Assembly: GCA_016745075.1 (NCBI GenBank)
Contig: JADGDD010000001.1
Coordinates: 1,125-65,124, forward strand
Reading direction: 5' to 3'
Length of the DNA stretch: 64,000 nucleotides
Source: Planctomycetota bacterium
Lineage (GTDB): Bacteria; Planctomycetota; UBA11346
The position numbers and the translations under genes are program-made. The notes beneath the pieces are model-generated. The model worked only from the letters and a program-made list of their open reading frames with translations. It searched no databases and had not been told where the DNA came from. The stretch's first letter is position 1; each line of letters opens with the position of its first letter. This document shows positions 27,618-37,016 of this stretch, in pieces.

Positions 27618-28405
27618 AGTGAATCTACTTTCTGAATCCATTTCCGAGCGATTTTTTTTATTCGTTTATCAATGGCTGGTTCTGCTTTCATTGTTACGTT
27701 CATGTTCGGTGCGAGTATAGTGGCGGTGGGGTGGCCAATAGATAATAAAGCAGCATCGTCTTCACTTTCTATGTTTTCTACACGGGTACCGCGCAGGTGC
27801 CAGCCGACTCGGTTGTTTTCTCGAATGGGAACATAGTGTTCGTCAAAGCCGTCATGGCCGTGAGGGCAGAGTAGTAACTCTTCCCAATCAATACGTTTAC
27901 GGTTTGGGAAGTTACAGTTGAGTACATACCCGCGAAATTCTTGACGTTTTAAACAGACTAGCGCCAACTCTGCACCAGCTTCAGCAGCTTCAGTCCATGA
28001 ACCCTCGTCGCCATGGTCTTTGCTGAGGGCGAGTGCTGCCGATTGGTTTTCAATGCAGGATTCTAGGGCCGCACCTACAGTTCCGCTATAAAAAATACTA
28101 CGGCCAACGTTTGGACCATTATTAATACCGCTTACCACCAACAGTGGAGGGCTTGGACATAATATATCGAGAGCAATTTTTACGCAATCGGTTGGGGTGC
28201 CATCAATGGAAAACCCAAAGAAGTCTTCGCTATGAACTGGAGTAATGGTGAGTGCACGATCAAGGGTAATAGCTTGGCTTTGTCCACTGTGTTCAGTAGC
28301 AGGAGCAACGGCCAATACCGGTTGCTTACACTGTTTGCGTAGTGCTGTGTAGAGCTCTCGCAGGCCAGGTGCATGAATGCCGTCATCGTTCACAAGGAGT
28401 ATCAT
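27614..28405 (-). CDS. surE: 5'/3'-nucleotidase SurE
   Basis: A 263-residue SurE protein. The N-terminal metal site MILLVNDDGIHAPG is intact, as are APATEHSGQS and the VVSGINNGPNVG blocks. SurE removes phosphate from nucleoside monophosphates and is linked to stationary-phase survival. It lies between the NtrC-like regulator (3-bp gap) and mlaF (4-bp overlap) in a tight operon. Confidence 0.92.
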   Translation of the reverse strand: MILLVNDDGIHAPGLRELYTALRKQCKQPVLAVAPATEHSGQSQAITLDRALTITPVHSEDFFGFSIDGTPTDCVKIALDILCPSPPLLVVSGINNGPNVGRSIFYSGTVGAALESCIENQSAALALSKDHGDEGSWTEAAEAGAELALVCLKRQEFRGYVLNCNFPNRKRIDWEELLLCPHGHDGFDEHYVPIRENNRVGWHLRGTRVENIESEDDAALLSIGHPTATILAPNMNVTMKAEPAIDKRIKKIARKWIQKVDSL

Positions 28406-28408
28406 TGT

Positions 28409-29833
28409 TTATCCAGCATCCGTTCCGTATTTTTCAAGTTTACGGTACAATGTTTTTAGGCCAATCTGCAATAGGCGTGCTGCTTTGCTTTTATTACCGT
28501 TGCAGTGGTCTAGTGTTGCAAGAATGTGACGGCGTTCAACTTCATCAAGTGGTAAGCCAATAAGTGTTTGAATGTCATTCAGACTGTTGGTTGCAGGGTC
28601 TTGTGATGCAGGGCTGGCTTGAGGTACTTGTGGGTGCGCTGATGGTACCGCTGTTGGACTGGTTGGAGCTTCCCAGTTATCTGAGGTAATATGCTCGGCT
28701 CCAATAACGGAGCCAAGGCTAAGGATATAACATTTTTCTAACGTATTTTCTAATTCGCGAACATTACCATGCCAATCTTGCCGCCTTACAACTTGTAATA
28801 ATTCATCACTGGCGGTTTTATTGCCACCGTGTTTATTATTAAAGCGGTCAATAAAAAATGTGGTAAGGACGGGGATGTCTTCGCGGCGCTCGCGTAGGGG
28901 AGGAACACGGATAGTAATGACGTTGAGACGGTAATATAAATCCATGCGGAAATTGTTTTCTAAAACTTCTTCTTTTAAATTTCGATTGGTTGCACAAATT
29001 AGTCGAACGTCTGTGTTGAGTTCTTGGGTGCCGCCAACGCGATGAAAACGGCCATCTTGCAACACGCGTAATAACTTAACCTGTGCGTCTAATGGCATTT
29101 CACCAATTTCGTCAAGAAATAAGCTGCCGTTATCACAAGCTTCAAATTTCCCTTTTTTCTGTTGAATTGCGCCGGTAAATGAACCTTTTTCATGGCCAAA
29201 TAATTCGCTTTCAATTAAGTCATGTGGAATGGCGGCGGTATTTATTTTAATGTAAGGAAGTGAGCTTCGTTTAGACAGAGCGTGTACGGCATCTGCAATG
29301 AGTTCTTTACCAGTGCCGCTTTCGCCTTCAATAAGCACGGTGGTATCCGCGCTGGCCACTTGCCGAATCATAGCTTTCACGTTTTTGATTGCAGCGGAGG
29401 TGCCAATAATACGGTCAAGTGCCTCGTCAAAACCAAGTTCTTTACGTAGTGCTTGGTTTTCTCTGGTGGTGGAAGCAAGTCTAGTGGCGCTTTCAAGAGT
29501 TGCGCGCAGGCGGCTTAAATCTACGGGTTTGGTTAAATAATTAAAGGCACCTTGTTTAATCGCAGAGACGGCAGTCTCTTCATTCCCGTGGCCAGTAATA
29601 AGCACCCATGGCAAACCTGGGTGTTTCTCGTGAGCAAGTTCCATCGTCCCCAGGCCGTCTAGGTTTGGTAGCTTCAGATCGCACAAAACAACATCAACAA
29701 TGGCAGCTGTTAATTTGGCTAAGCCCTCTTCACCACTGCTGGCGGTGAGACAAGAATGGCCATCACTGGTAAGAATATCATCGTAGGTATCGCGGTTAGT
29801 AGGGTTATCATCAATGATAAGAATGGTTGCCAT
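28409..29833 (-). CDS. NtrC-family sigma-54-dependent response regulator
   Basis: A 474-residue regulator with receiver domain (phospho-Asp in [13 protein letters not shown]), AAA+ sigma-54-interaction domain (Walker [18 protein letters not shown] loop; Walker [12 protein letters not shown]) and a Fis-type helix-turn-helix ([22 protein letters not shown]). GSFTGA is a known variant of the sigma-54-contact loop GAFTGA. It activates sigma-54 promoters after phosphorylation, presumably by the histidine kinase whose stop overlaps its start by one base. Targets are unknown. Confidence 0.92.
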   Translation of the reverse strand: MATILIIDDNPTNRDTYDDILTSDGHSCLTASSGEEGLAKLTAAIVDVVLCDLKLPNLDGLGTMELAHEKHPGLPWVLITGHGNEETAVSAIKQGAFNYLTKPVDLSRLRATLESATRLASTTRENQALRKELGFDEALDRIIGTSAAIKNVKAMIRQVASADTTVLIEGESGTGKELIADAVHALSKRSSLPYIKINTAAIPHDLIESELFGHEKGSFTGAIQQKKGKFEACDNGSLFLDEIGEMPLDAQVKLLRVLQDGRFHRVGGTQELNTDVRLICATNRNLKEEVLENNFRMDLYYRLNVITIRVPPLRERREDIPVLTTFFIDRFNNKHGGNKTASDELLQVVRRQDWHGNVRELENTLEKCYILSLGSVIGAEHITSDNWEAPTSPTAVPSAHPQVPQASPASQDPATNSLNDIQTLIGLPLDEVERRHILATLDHCNGNKSKAARLLQIGLKTLYRKLEKYGTDAG

Positions 29834-30702
29834 TAGGAATCACTTTCATGAACAAAAAAATCAACAGGTATACTGGGTTCTGGTAGGCCATCACGCGTGC
29901 GTGCGGGGCCAAGGCCAGTAGGGAATTCAATGGTGAAATTAACACCTTGGTCTGGGTCGCTGGTCACATGAACTTTGCCATTATAGAAATCAACAAGGCG
30001 TTTAACAATGGCAAGCCCGAGGCCAGTGCCACCATCTTTAGCGGAGTAAAACGGATCAAAGAGGTGGGCAGCAGCAGAACTATCCAAAGATGGCCCGTTA
30101 TTTGCAATCATAATCCGAATAGAGTCTTGCCCATTTCTAGTCATGATAATAACTTGTTTACGAGCATTTTTGGTTGTTGTGTGGGCAAGCAGCGCATCAT
30201 GGGCATTAACAATGATATTGAGAAAAATCATTCGTAAATGGGTGACATCAGCAGGAACAGCGCGGAGATCTTCTGATGGCCGAAAACTAATATCTATATT
30301 GCCTTGTTGGAACAATTCTTCTTGTTCGTGAATAATGTGTTGAAGCAGTTCATTAATATCAACGCGTGCGTGTTCTGCCTTTTTCGGGCGAGCAAAGCTC
30401 AGGAAAGAAGCGATGATGTTATCTAATTGTTTGGTAGAATCGGCTACTCGCTGTGCCCTTTTTTCTAATTTGTCGGAATCAATAGTCCCGCCAGAGTGGC
30501 ATTGCTGAAGAATCATATCCATAGTGAGACTAATTGCCCCAAGTGGGTTTTTTAATTCGTGTACAAGCCCGCTGGCTAGTTGGCCAATTTCAGCAAGACG
30601 ATCACGGTGCGCTTCATCTTCCGGAAGGGCGAACCCCATGTTGTGTGGAGAGTTGTGTGAAGAGTTTTGAGAAGAACTCTGTGTGTTGGGGTCCTCATTC
30701 AT
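29833..30702 (-). CDS. Soluble sensor histidine kinase (NtrB-like)
   Basis: A 289-residue kinase with H-box GLVHELKNPLGAI, N-box (FLNIIVNAHDAL) and G-boxes (LFDPFYSAKDGGTGLGLAIV). There is no TM segment and no obvious PAS sensor; the N-terminal 30 residues are Ser/Asn/His-rich. It probably senses a cytoplasmic signal or partner. It overlaps def upstream (ATGA) and the regulator downstream, so the pair is co-translated with peptide deformylase. Confidence 0.9.
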   Translation of the reverse strand: MNEDPNTQSSSQNSSHNSPHNMGFALPEDEAHRDRLAEIGQLASGLVHELKNPLGAISLTMDMILQQCHSGGTIDSDKLEKRAQRVADSTKQLDNIIASFLSFARPKKAEHARVDINELLQHIIHEQEELFQQGNIDISFRPSEDLRAVPADVTHLRMIFLNIIVNAHDALLAHTTTKNARKQVIIMTRNGQDSIRIMIANNGPSLDSSAAAHLFDPFYSAKDGGTGLGLAIVKRLVDFYNGKVHVTSDPDQGVNFTIEFPTGLGPARTRDGLPEPSIPVDFFVHESDS

Positions 30703-31304
30703 CGTCGTAAAGCGGCCCCTGTTTTCCCTGTGCGTTTTTTGTATTGTTTCTCGAGGTCTTTTAAGCGTCGTCTTACGAGGTTGAGCTGCATGGGTGAAAG
30801 GTAATCAATAAATTGTTTTCCAAGCAGGTGGTCTAATTCATGTTGGACAATGGTGCCAAGAAAATCCCCACCAGTCACATCCAATGTTTGTCTTTTTTCT
30901 TCACCATCAACAGTCGTGTAAACAAGATCAAAGTTATTATGGCGTTCTACTTTCGCATAAACATCAGGTATGCTCAGGCAGCCCTCTTCGTAGGTGGAGC
31001 TCCCACCAGCATGCTCAATGCGTGGATTGATCCAAATACGCGGTTCTTGCTGATCTTCACTACCGGCTAAATGGTCAGTGACAAATATTTGATAGAGCAC
31101 GCCAACTTGCGGGGCGGCAAGGCCAACTCCTTTGCAGTTGTACATATAGTCGACCATTCTTTGACAGAAGCGACGTAGTTCATCGTCATAGGTCGTGACG
31201 GGTTTACACGGTTTCTTGAGGACAGGGTCAGGATAGGTACAGAGCTGTAATTCTGTGGGCCACTTTGGCGCAGGGAGAGATGAGGGGGCTTGTGCGTCAG
31301 TCAC
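30699..31304 (-). CDS. def: Peptide deformylase
   Basis: About 201 residues with all three deformylase motifs: GVGLAAPQ, EEGCLSIP and the metal-binding QHELDHLLG. It removes the formyl group from nascent proteins. The track start at 31451 would overlap the divergent TPR gene; GTG 31304 with AGGAA eight bases upstream gives a normal N-terminus (VTDAQAPSSLPAPKWPTE), with ATG 31361 as alternative. It is the first gene of the def / kinase / regulator / surE / mlaF operon. Confidence 0.9.
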   Translation of the reverse strand: MTDAQAPSSLPAPKWPTELQLCTYPDPVLKKPCKPVTTYDDELRRFCQRMVDYMYNCKGVGLAAPQVGVLYQIFVTDHLAGSEDQQEPRIWINPRIEHAGGSSTYEEGCLSIPDVYAKVERHNNFDLVYTTVDGEEKRQTLDVTGGDFLGTIVQHELDHLLGKQFIDYLSPMQLNLVRRRLKDLEKQYKKRTGKTGAALRR

Positions 31305-31416
31305 GATTCTGGTTCCTGTATTCCTGTCTTGAGGGGCGGAGAAGAGCCTATAGACTAGCATAGAAAAGCAATCCAGAACTCTATCGTTCTGACACAGACC
31401 AAGAAGGAAGTGAGTC

Positions 31417-32769
31417 ATGCCCGACCTGACCAAGCACAAGCAGTCGATCAAGAAGGCTATTCAGAGCCGTAACTATGATCTTGCTATAGAGCAAGCGCTG
31501 CAGTGCCAAGAAGTGGACCCCGTAGATGTTGAGGTCTATCAGCTTGTTATCGATGCGGCTAAACGCCGTGCTAAAGAAGGTGGCAAGAAGGGTTTTGGTG
31601 GATTGGGTTTTGGCTCAAAAGACCCACATAAGGCACTTACTACGGCTGTTAAAAAACTGAGTAGATCTCCAGAAGTGAAGGAATTTATTGCCTGTGGTGA
31701 TGCTGCTCGTAATGTACAAGATGCTGGGGTTAAGGGTATGGCATCTGTTGCTGTGCTTTTTTATGAAGAAGGGCGTGCAACAGGACTTTTTGATAAAAAA
31801 CTGTTATGGAATGCAGCGCAAACCTATCATGATTTGTTTAAGCAAAGCAAAGATGTGGATTGGTTAAACAAAGCCATTGAAACGGTTGCCGAATTGGATG
31901 CAGGTGATCCGCATCATCCAGAGGCAAAACGAACGTTGAAAAATTGGGAAGCAGAAAAATCTATTAACGTTCGCTCTGTGGCTAAAGGAGACGGCGGTAA
32001 AGAAGACTTTAGTAATCAATTGTCTGGTGATAGAGAAGCCCGTCGTAACGAAGTGATGAATCGGATTATTCGTACTAAAGAAGATGCAATGGAAGTGGTT
32101 GCATTTATTGATGAAGACTTGGTTGATGATCCAGAGAACAAGCAGCTCTGGATGAAAAAAGGTGATATTTATCGCCGAATCAAATCGTATGCAGATGCGC
32201 GTCAGTCATATGAACGTGCGGCAGAAATTGACTCTCATGACTTCTTGTTGGTGATCCGTGTTGGTGATCTGCTCATAGAAGAAAAGAGAGACGCTATTCG
32301 TGCGGCAGCTCAAGCGGGTCAAGATGTGAAAGCTGCAAAAGCAGAGTTGGTCGAACTTGAGATTAAAGAGTATCGTATTCGTAGTGAACGTCAGCCAACA
32401 GAAATGAGCCATCGTTATAATCTTGGTAGTCGACTATTCTCTCAAGGGTTGATTGATGAGGCGGCGGGTGAATTGCAGCGTGCGGTAACAGATCCACGTT
32501 ACAAACAAAAATCATTTAAATATCTTGGTCACTGTTTTGTTAAAAAGAAATTGTACGACATGGCTATAGAACAGTTCAGCAACTATATTGATATGGTTGA
32601 AGACCCGCACGAGCCGGAAGCAAAAGAGATGGTTTATAACCGTGCACGTTTGCTTGAACAAACTGGTAAAACTGATGCAGCTATCGCTGATTACCGTAAG
32701 CTGGTAGAAATTGATCTTGGTTTTAAAGATGCGGCAGAACGGATGTCTGTCTTAAAAGGAAACAGTTAG
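31417..32769 (+). CDS. Tetratricopeptide-repeat protein
   Basis: A 450-residue cytoplasmic protein made largely of TPR-like helical repeats (DLAIEQALQCQEVDPVDVEVYQL; SYADARQSYERAAEIDSHDFLLV; DAAIADYRKLVEIDLGFKDA). A Gly/Lys segment (AKEGGKKGFGGLGFGSKDP) interrupts the first repeats. No catalytic motif is seen. It is probably a scaffold. A good ribosome site (AAGGAAG) precedes the ATG. It diverges from def and ends at a strong terminator. Confidence 0.82.
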   Translation: MPDLTKHKQSIKKAIQSRNYDLAIEQALQCQEVDPVDVEVYQLVIDAAKRRAKEGGKKGFGGLGFGSKDPHKALTTAVKKLSRSPEVKEFIACGDAARNVQDAGVKGMASVAVLFYEEGRATGLFDKKLLWNAAQTYHDLFKQSKDVDWLNKAIETVAELDAGDPHHPEAKRTLKNWEAEKSINVRSVAKGDGGKEDFSNQLSGDREARRNEVMNRIIRTKEDAMEVVAFIDEDLVDDPENKQLWMKKGDIYRRIKSYADARQSYERAAEIDSHDFLLVIRVGDLLIEEKRDAIRAAAQAGQDVKAAKAELVELEIKEYRIRSERQPTEMSHRYNLGSRLFSQGLIDEAAGELQRAVTDPRYKQKSFKYLGHCFVKKKLYDMAIEQFSNYIDMVEDPHEPEAKEMVYNRARLLEQTGKTDAAIADYRKLVEIDLGFKDAAERMSVLKGNS

Positions 32770-32785
32770 AGATACTTATTTCGTT

Positions 32786-32827
32786 AAAAAAAGGCGGTTC
32801 CATCAAAAGATGGAACCGCCTTTTTTA
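32786..32827. terminator. Bidirectional terminator between the TPR and MscS genes
   Basis: Near-perfect stem AAAAAAGGCGGTTCCATC / GATGGAACCGCCTTTTTT with a four-base AAAA loop. It has T tracts on both strands and lies between convergent genes. Confidence 0.93.
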
Positions 32828-32850
32828 TTCTTGTTGTGTCTTTTGGGGCT

Positions 32851-33717
32851 TTATGCCTCTGTTTGATGTTGATATAAATGTACATCGCGTTGTGGATATG
32901 GAATACCAATACTTGCAGCATCCAATTGTTTTTTGATTTCTTCAAGCACAGCAAAGCGAACGTTCCAGTATTCTGGGCCACTACACCATGGACGTACTAC
33001 AAAGTTGACGCTATTGTCGCCAAGTTCCGCAACGGCAATTTGAGTACCCGGTTCTTCCAATACGCCTTCCACACTTTTAACTGCTTGGGTTAAGACATCA
33101 CGTGTTTGTTGGAGATCTGCATCATAGGATACCCCAATAAGCAGATCAATACGACGAGTTTCTTGGCTAGAAAAGTTTGTAATGACACCTTCCATAACTT
33201 GGGCGTTTGGAATGATAACGTCTTTGTTGTCTGTGGTACAGAGGCCGGTGGTAAAGATTTCAATGCTGTTAACAACACCTTGGGTTCCAGCAATTTCAAC
33301 GTAATCACCAATTTTGAAAGGACGGAAGATGACCATCAGGAAGCCAGCAGCAAAGTTTGCGAGAGAACCTTGTAGTGCTAAGCCGACGGCTAAGCCAGCG
33401 GCACCAATGATAGCAACAAATGAAGTGGTTTGTACACCCAGCGTACTGAGTGAGGCAAGTACCCCCATAGCTAAAATAGCCATAGATGTCATATTGCCAA
33501 CAAAACGAATAACGGTTTGTTCAACTTTGCGTGCAGCGAGAGATTTACTAATGAGTTTTTCAATAAGCTTACCAACCCATCGGGCCAGTATTAAAATGAT
33601 AATAGCACCAAGTATTTTGCCGCCGTAGTTGATGACAACTGTCCATAGGAAGTCTAAGTTAGTCCAGTCTATATTGTCAGGAGTGCTACTGCTTACTGCA
33701 GAAGTGTTTTCGTTCAT
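32851..33717 (-). CDS. MscS-family mechanosensitive channel
   Basis: A 288-residue channel. Three TM segments are visible; the pore-lining TM3 is GAAGLAVGLALQGSLANFAAGFLMV with the usual Gly/Ala pattern, followed by the beta domain (FRPFKIGDYVEIAGTQGVV) and alpha/beta C-terminal domain. It is a small MscS close in size to E. coli MscS, releasing solutes upon osmotic downshock. It is monocistronic. Confidence 0.92.
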   Translation of the reverse strand: MNENTSAVSSSTPDNIDWTNLDFLWTVVINYGGKILGAIIILILARWVGKLIEKLISKSLAARKVEQTVIRFVGNMTSMAILAMGVLASLSTLGVQTTSFVAIIGAAGLAVGLALQGSLANFAAGFLMVIFRPFKIGDYVEIAGTQGVVNSIEIFTTGLCTTDNKDVIIPNAQVMEGVITNFSSQETRRIDLLIGVSYDADLQQTRDVLTQAVKSVEGVLEEPGTQIAVAELGDNSVNFVVRPWCSGPEYWNVRFAVLEEIKKQLDAASIGIPYPQRDVHLYQHQTEA

Positions 33718-33915
33718 GGTAATCCTTTGTGAAAGAGTGTGGGTAGATGGTGGTAATGCTGATCATCCAAGGCTGGAATCAGCTCTTGTGGTGAAGGCAA
33801 AACATGCTTAGGGTGTGCACAAAACAGCAAGTGGCATTTTGTAGACTCTGTAAGCCCTGTGTTGACGATCCTTATATGTATCGTATTACCTATCTATTGT
33901 TTTGAGGGAGGTGTT

Positions 33916-36144
33916 ATGATTCGGTCTATCGTACTTTTTACCTGTTTGATGAGTGTGTGTGCTGGGCTTGTAGCAGCAGAACGACGTACAAAAGAAGTGT
34001 CTCCATATAAGAAAGAACTTACAGCGCTTTATAAAGAAGCATACAAGACCTGCGACTTTTGGACGGCGTTACAAGTGTACCATTATGGTATTGACCATAA
34101 TCTGAAGTTCAAAAACCCATTGGGTGCATCTACTTTAGTGCTTGGCCAAAGCACCTTAGCTACACCAACATGGATGGAGGGTTATTGGGACAGAGGAGAC
34201 CGTATTTTTTATACCACTGATGAACGCCTTTCTGTAGCAGCAGCAGACGGTCGGCCGACATCAGTGACGCTCAAAAAGCGTGATGCAGATATCCAAGCTT
34301 TAAGTGCTGATGCAGGCCATCTCTTGCAGGTTACTGAGTGGTTTGATGAAGATAATAATAAACAAATGTATTCGGTGTATATGCTTGATACTAAGGATGG
34401 GGGTAATCAAAGGCTGGTGCATCGTGCCGATCTCTCTGGTCATCATCATTATGAATCGCAAGGTGTGTTAAATAATGATGGTCGTACGTATGTTCTTCCG
34501 TTTGAGAGAGATCGAGATGTGAAAGACTCTCAAACGCTCTGTTTGGTGTATGTGTCTAAGAAATTAATTCAAACTTATGAAGGCTGTCGACGACCACGTG
34601 CGGTTGGTCCTCATGGCAAGTGGTTAATAGCAGAGATTTTTAATAAAAAGAAGGAGAAGCATGAACTTTATTTTGTGACAGATCAGAAAAGTCATACTCC
34701 TGTGCGTTCTGCGGCCAGTTATGATTCGAATGTTTTGTTTCAAGATGTAAAAGGTGTTTGGAATATGGTAAAAGGGAGTAAACGTTCTGTGTGGACTGCT
34801 CCTATTGTATTGTCTCCACAAGCCCAAGCATACACCGCAGGAGATTGGTTAGCAGTTGCTTCAGGTTTTGATCGTGAGAGCAAACGAACGGTAGATATGT
34901 TTGGCAATGAGGAAGTGGAAGAAGTCTATCCAGAAGTTGCTTTATATCATTGGCCAACATTCATTGCTGATCCGACGAGTGAACCTTATCAAATTTTCCG
35001 TGGTTCTTGTTTTGTTGACGAAAATAACCCTCATAGTTTTATGCTCTATAATGGCCCATCATTGGATCGTTTACGAGGTACACTTACAGAAGTTGAGGTT
35101 GAGGAGGAGAAAACAAAAAAACGTAAAGAAAAGCCGACACGCCTTGTCCCAACACTCATTCAAGAAACGGTTGTATCGTCTACAAGAAGTATTTCAGGTG
35201 CTTGGTGCCATGCCTCGTATTATCGGGTTCGTCTTGTTGGTGATGTCTCTGAAGATGTCGTGTATAATTGCATTGGTCGGCAAATGTGGCATGGTCCGAG
35301 CGATGACATCAGTGATATTCGTGTTGGTAGTTTGTGGCTAGAAAAACATCCACAGACGGAATTTGAGGAAAGCGGGTATGCGCTGGTTGTTTTTGGAGAA
35401 AGTGAAGAGACCAATACGGTTATTCCGGTTGCCGTTCCAGCAGGTTTAGACCCATGGTTATCATACGATTTTTACGGACGTTTCCTTGTCGGTGAATTAG
35501 AGGAGGAATGGTTGTCATTTGATCCGGAAACGGGTGCTCTACTTGGACGGTTTCCACTTGATACAGCGATGCCACCGATCTATGGCGCGTCATCTGGGCA
35601 AGGACGACATTACCTCTTTTCCGGTAAGTTAATAGAAAAGGCTACGTTTACTGATAGAGAAAGTCTTTCCTGTCGTTTGTATAATGATGCAGCCCATATT
35701 TCAAAAGGGTTAGTACAAAGTACGGAAGACGGCCGTATCTTCTATTACGATAAACGACGTAAAGAACACTCGCAGCTTGCCGCTACTCAGGAAGAGCGAC
35801 CCCATTTAGTAACGAGCAAAACACCATATGTGTACGTCAATGCACGAAAGACTTTAATTGGGGTTGTAGACGGTAAGGGAGAGTATCGGGATGATATGAT
35901 GAATACCAGCTATCAAGAAAGAAAACGTCCTGAGGGCATGTGGCAAGTTGACTATAGCACATTTCGTGTCCCGAAAAAAAATGAGTACTATTGGAAAGAG
36001 AACTCATTGACTCCGTTTGCCTTTAGAAGCCATGTGTTGTTCCCAACCTTATTAGTTGTGACACCACCATGCATTATTGAAATTACCGGAAATGATATGT
36101 CCTCAATTATTAAACGGTTGGATTACTTAAAGCGTAAACGTTAA
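33916..36144 (+). CDS. Large secreted protein of unknown family
   Basis: 742 residues with a clear signal peptide (MIRSIVLFTCLMSVCAGLVAAE). ATG 33916 is supported by GAGGGAGGTG. I recognise no family. The body alternates short strands and turns with aromatic-glycine ends (SVAAADGRPTSVTLKKRD; GSLWLEKHPQTEFEESGYALVVF), compatible with a beta-propeller-like fold, which is a guess. A Lys/Glu-rich insert (EEEKTKKRKEKPTR) sits in the middle. It is monocistronic, between divergent mscS and a strong terminator. Confidence 0.75.
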   Translation: MIRSIVLFTCLMSVCAGLVAAERRTKEVSPYKKELTALYKEAYKTCDFWTALQVYHYGIDHNLKFKNPLGASTLVLGQSTLATPTWMEGYWDRGDRIFYTTDERLSVAAADGRPTSVTLKKRDADIQALSADAGHLLQVTEWFDEDNNKQMYSVYMLDTKDGGNQRLVHRADLSGHHHYESQGVLNNDGRTYVLPFERDRDVKDSQTLCLVYVSKKLIQTYEGCRRPRAVGPHGKWLIAEIFNKKKEKHELYFVTDQKSHTPVRSAASYDSNVLFQDVKGVWNMVKGSKRSVWTAPIVLSPQAQAYTAGDWLAVASGFDRESKRTVDMFGNEEVEEVYPEVALYHWPTFIADPTSEPYQIFRGSCFVDENNPHSFMLYNGPSLDRLRGTLTEVEVEEEKTKKRKEKPTRLVPTLIQETVVSSTRSISGAWCHASYYRVRLVGDVSEDVVYNCIGRQMWHGPSDDISDIRVGSLWLEKHPQTEFEESGYALVVFGESEETNTVIPVAVPAGLDPWLSYDFYGRFLVGELEEEWLSFDPETGALLGRFPLDTAMPPIYGASSGQGRHYLFSGKLIEKATFTDRESLSCRLYNDAAHISKGLVQSTEDGRIFYYDKRRKEHSQLAATQEERPHLVTSKTPYVYVNARKTLIGVVDGKGEYRDDMMNTSYQERKRPEGMWQVDYSTFRVPKKNEYYWKENSLTPFAFRSHVLFPTLLVVTPPCIIEITGNDMSSIIKRLDYLKRKR

Positions 36145-36146
36145 AT

Positions 36147-36186
36147 AAAAAGCCGCTCTGGTAGTATCTACGAGAGCGGCTTTTTT
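36147..36186. terminator. Bidirectional terminator between secreted protein and FKBP genes
   Basis: Stem AAAAAGCCGCTCT / AGAGCGGCTTTTT, 13 pairs, with a T tract on either strand, between convergent genes. Confidence 0.92.
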
Positions 36187-36204
36187 CAGATTGAATTATT
36201 GAAT

Positions 36205-36861
36205 TTATCGAACAGCAATAAGTTCGACCAAGAAAATGAGGTTGGCTTTTGGTGGAATGGTAGAGCCAGTGCCTTGTTCGCCGTAAGCCAATTCCCAAGG
36301 AATGTGGAAACGGAAGGTAGAGCCGGTTGGCATAAGTTGAACTGCTTCAGTCCAGCCAGCAATGACTTGGCTCAAGCCGAATTCGATTGGCTCGCCGCGA
36401 ATGATAGATGAATCGAAGATAGTACCGTCTTCTAAAGAGCCTTCGTAATGAACTTGAACCGTAACTTCTGCGCTTGCAGGTTTTTCGCCAGTACCTTCGG
36501 TGATCACTTCATAAGAAATGCCGCTCTCGGTTTTAGTGATATCGTCAGCGCCATCGGTAACTTTTTTCATGAAGGCATCAATGACAGTTTTGTTTTCAGC
36601 TTCTTTTTCTTTCTTGCCAGCTTCCATTTCAGCTTGTTTTTCAGCCTGTATACCTTGAGCAAGTTCATTGAGTTGTTGCGTTAATGCTTGGCGGTCAAAG
36701 TCAGCCGTCGCTTCAGTTGCTTTAGATTCCATTGCCTGAACAAAACCTTTGAGAACGTCAGCTTGGTCTATGCCAAGTTGCTCACTATGGTGGGCGATGT
36801 CTACAAAGAGCATTTGTCCGAATTGCTGTGCGATAGTTGTTTTGTCGAGAGTGGCAGTCAT
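36205..36861 (-). CDS. FKBP-type peptidyl-prolyl isomerase (Mip/FkpA-like, cytoplasmic)
   Basis: A 218-residue protein with an N-terminal helical dimerisation domain (GQMLFVDIAHHSEQLGIDQADVLKGFVQAME) and a C-terminal FKBP domain (VQVHYEGSLEDGTIFDSS; IAGWTEAVQLMPTGSTFRFHIP; LAYGEQGTGSTIPPKANLIF). It speeds proline isomerisation during folding. From ATG 36861 (GGAG upstream) no signal peptide is present, unlike most FkpA proteins. The track start would add 36 unlikely residues. Confidence 0.9.
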   Translation of the reverse strand: MTATLDKTTIAQQFGQMLFVDIAHHSEQLGIDQADVLKGFVQAMESKATEATADFDRQALTQQLNELAQGIQAEKQAEMEAGKKEKEAENKTVIDAFMKKVTDGADDITKTESGISYEVITEGTGEKPASAEVTVQVHYEGSLEDGTIFDSSIIRGEPIEFGLSQVIAGWTEAVQLMPTGSTFRFHIPWELAYGEQGTGSTIPPKANLIFLVELIAVR

Positions 36862-37016
36862 GTGTGGCTCCATATGGGGCGGTTTGAGGTAGGGGCTCAA
36901 CACTGGGAAGTCCGAGAAGCGAGTAGCCCTAACGTGTCCGCGCGATGGTAGAATGGAAAAAAAATGCACAAGTCTTTCTCTTTGCGCTTTAAGACGCTTA
37001 CCTACTATGCCGAACT

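Noticed and set aside
28409-29833. GSFTGA instead of GAFTGA as a sign of lost sigma-54 contact
   Set aside because: GSFTGA occurs in functional activators; the rest of the protein is intact.
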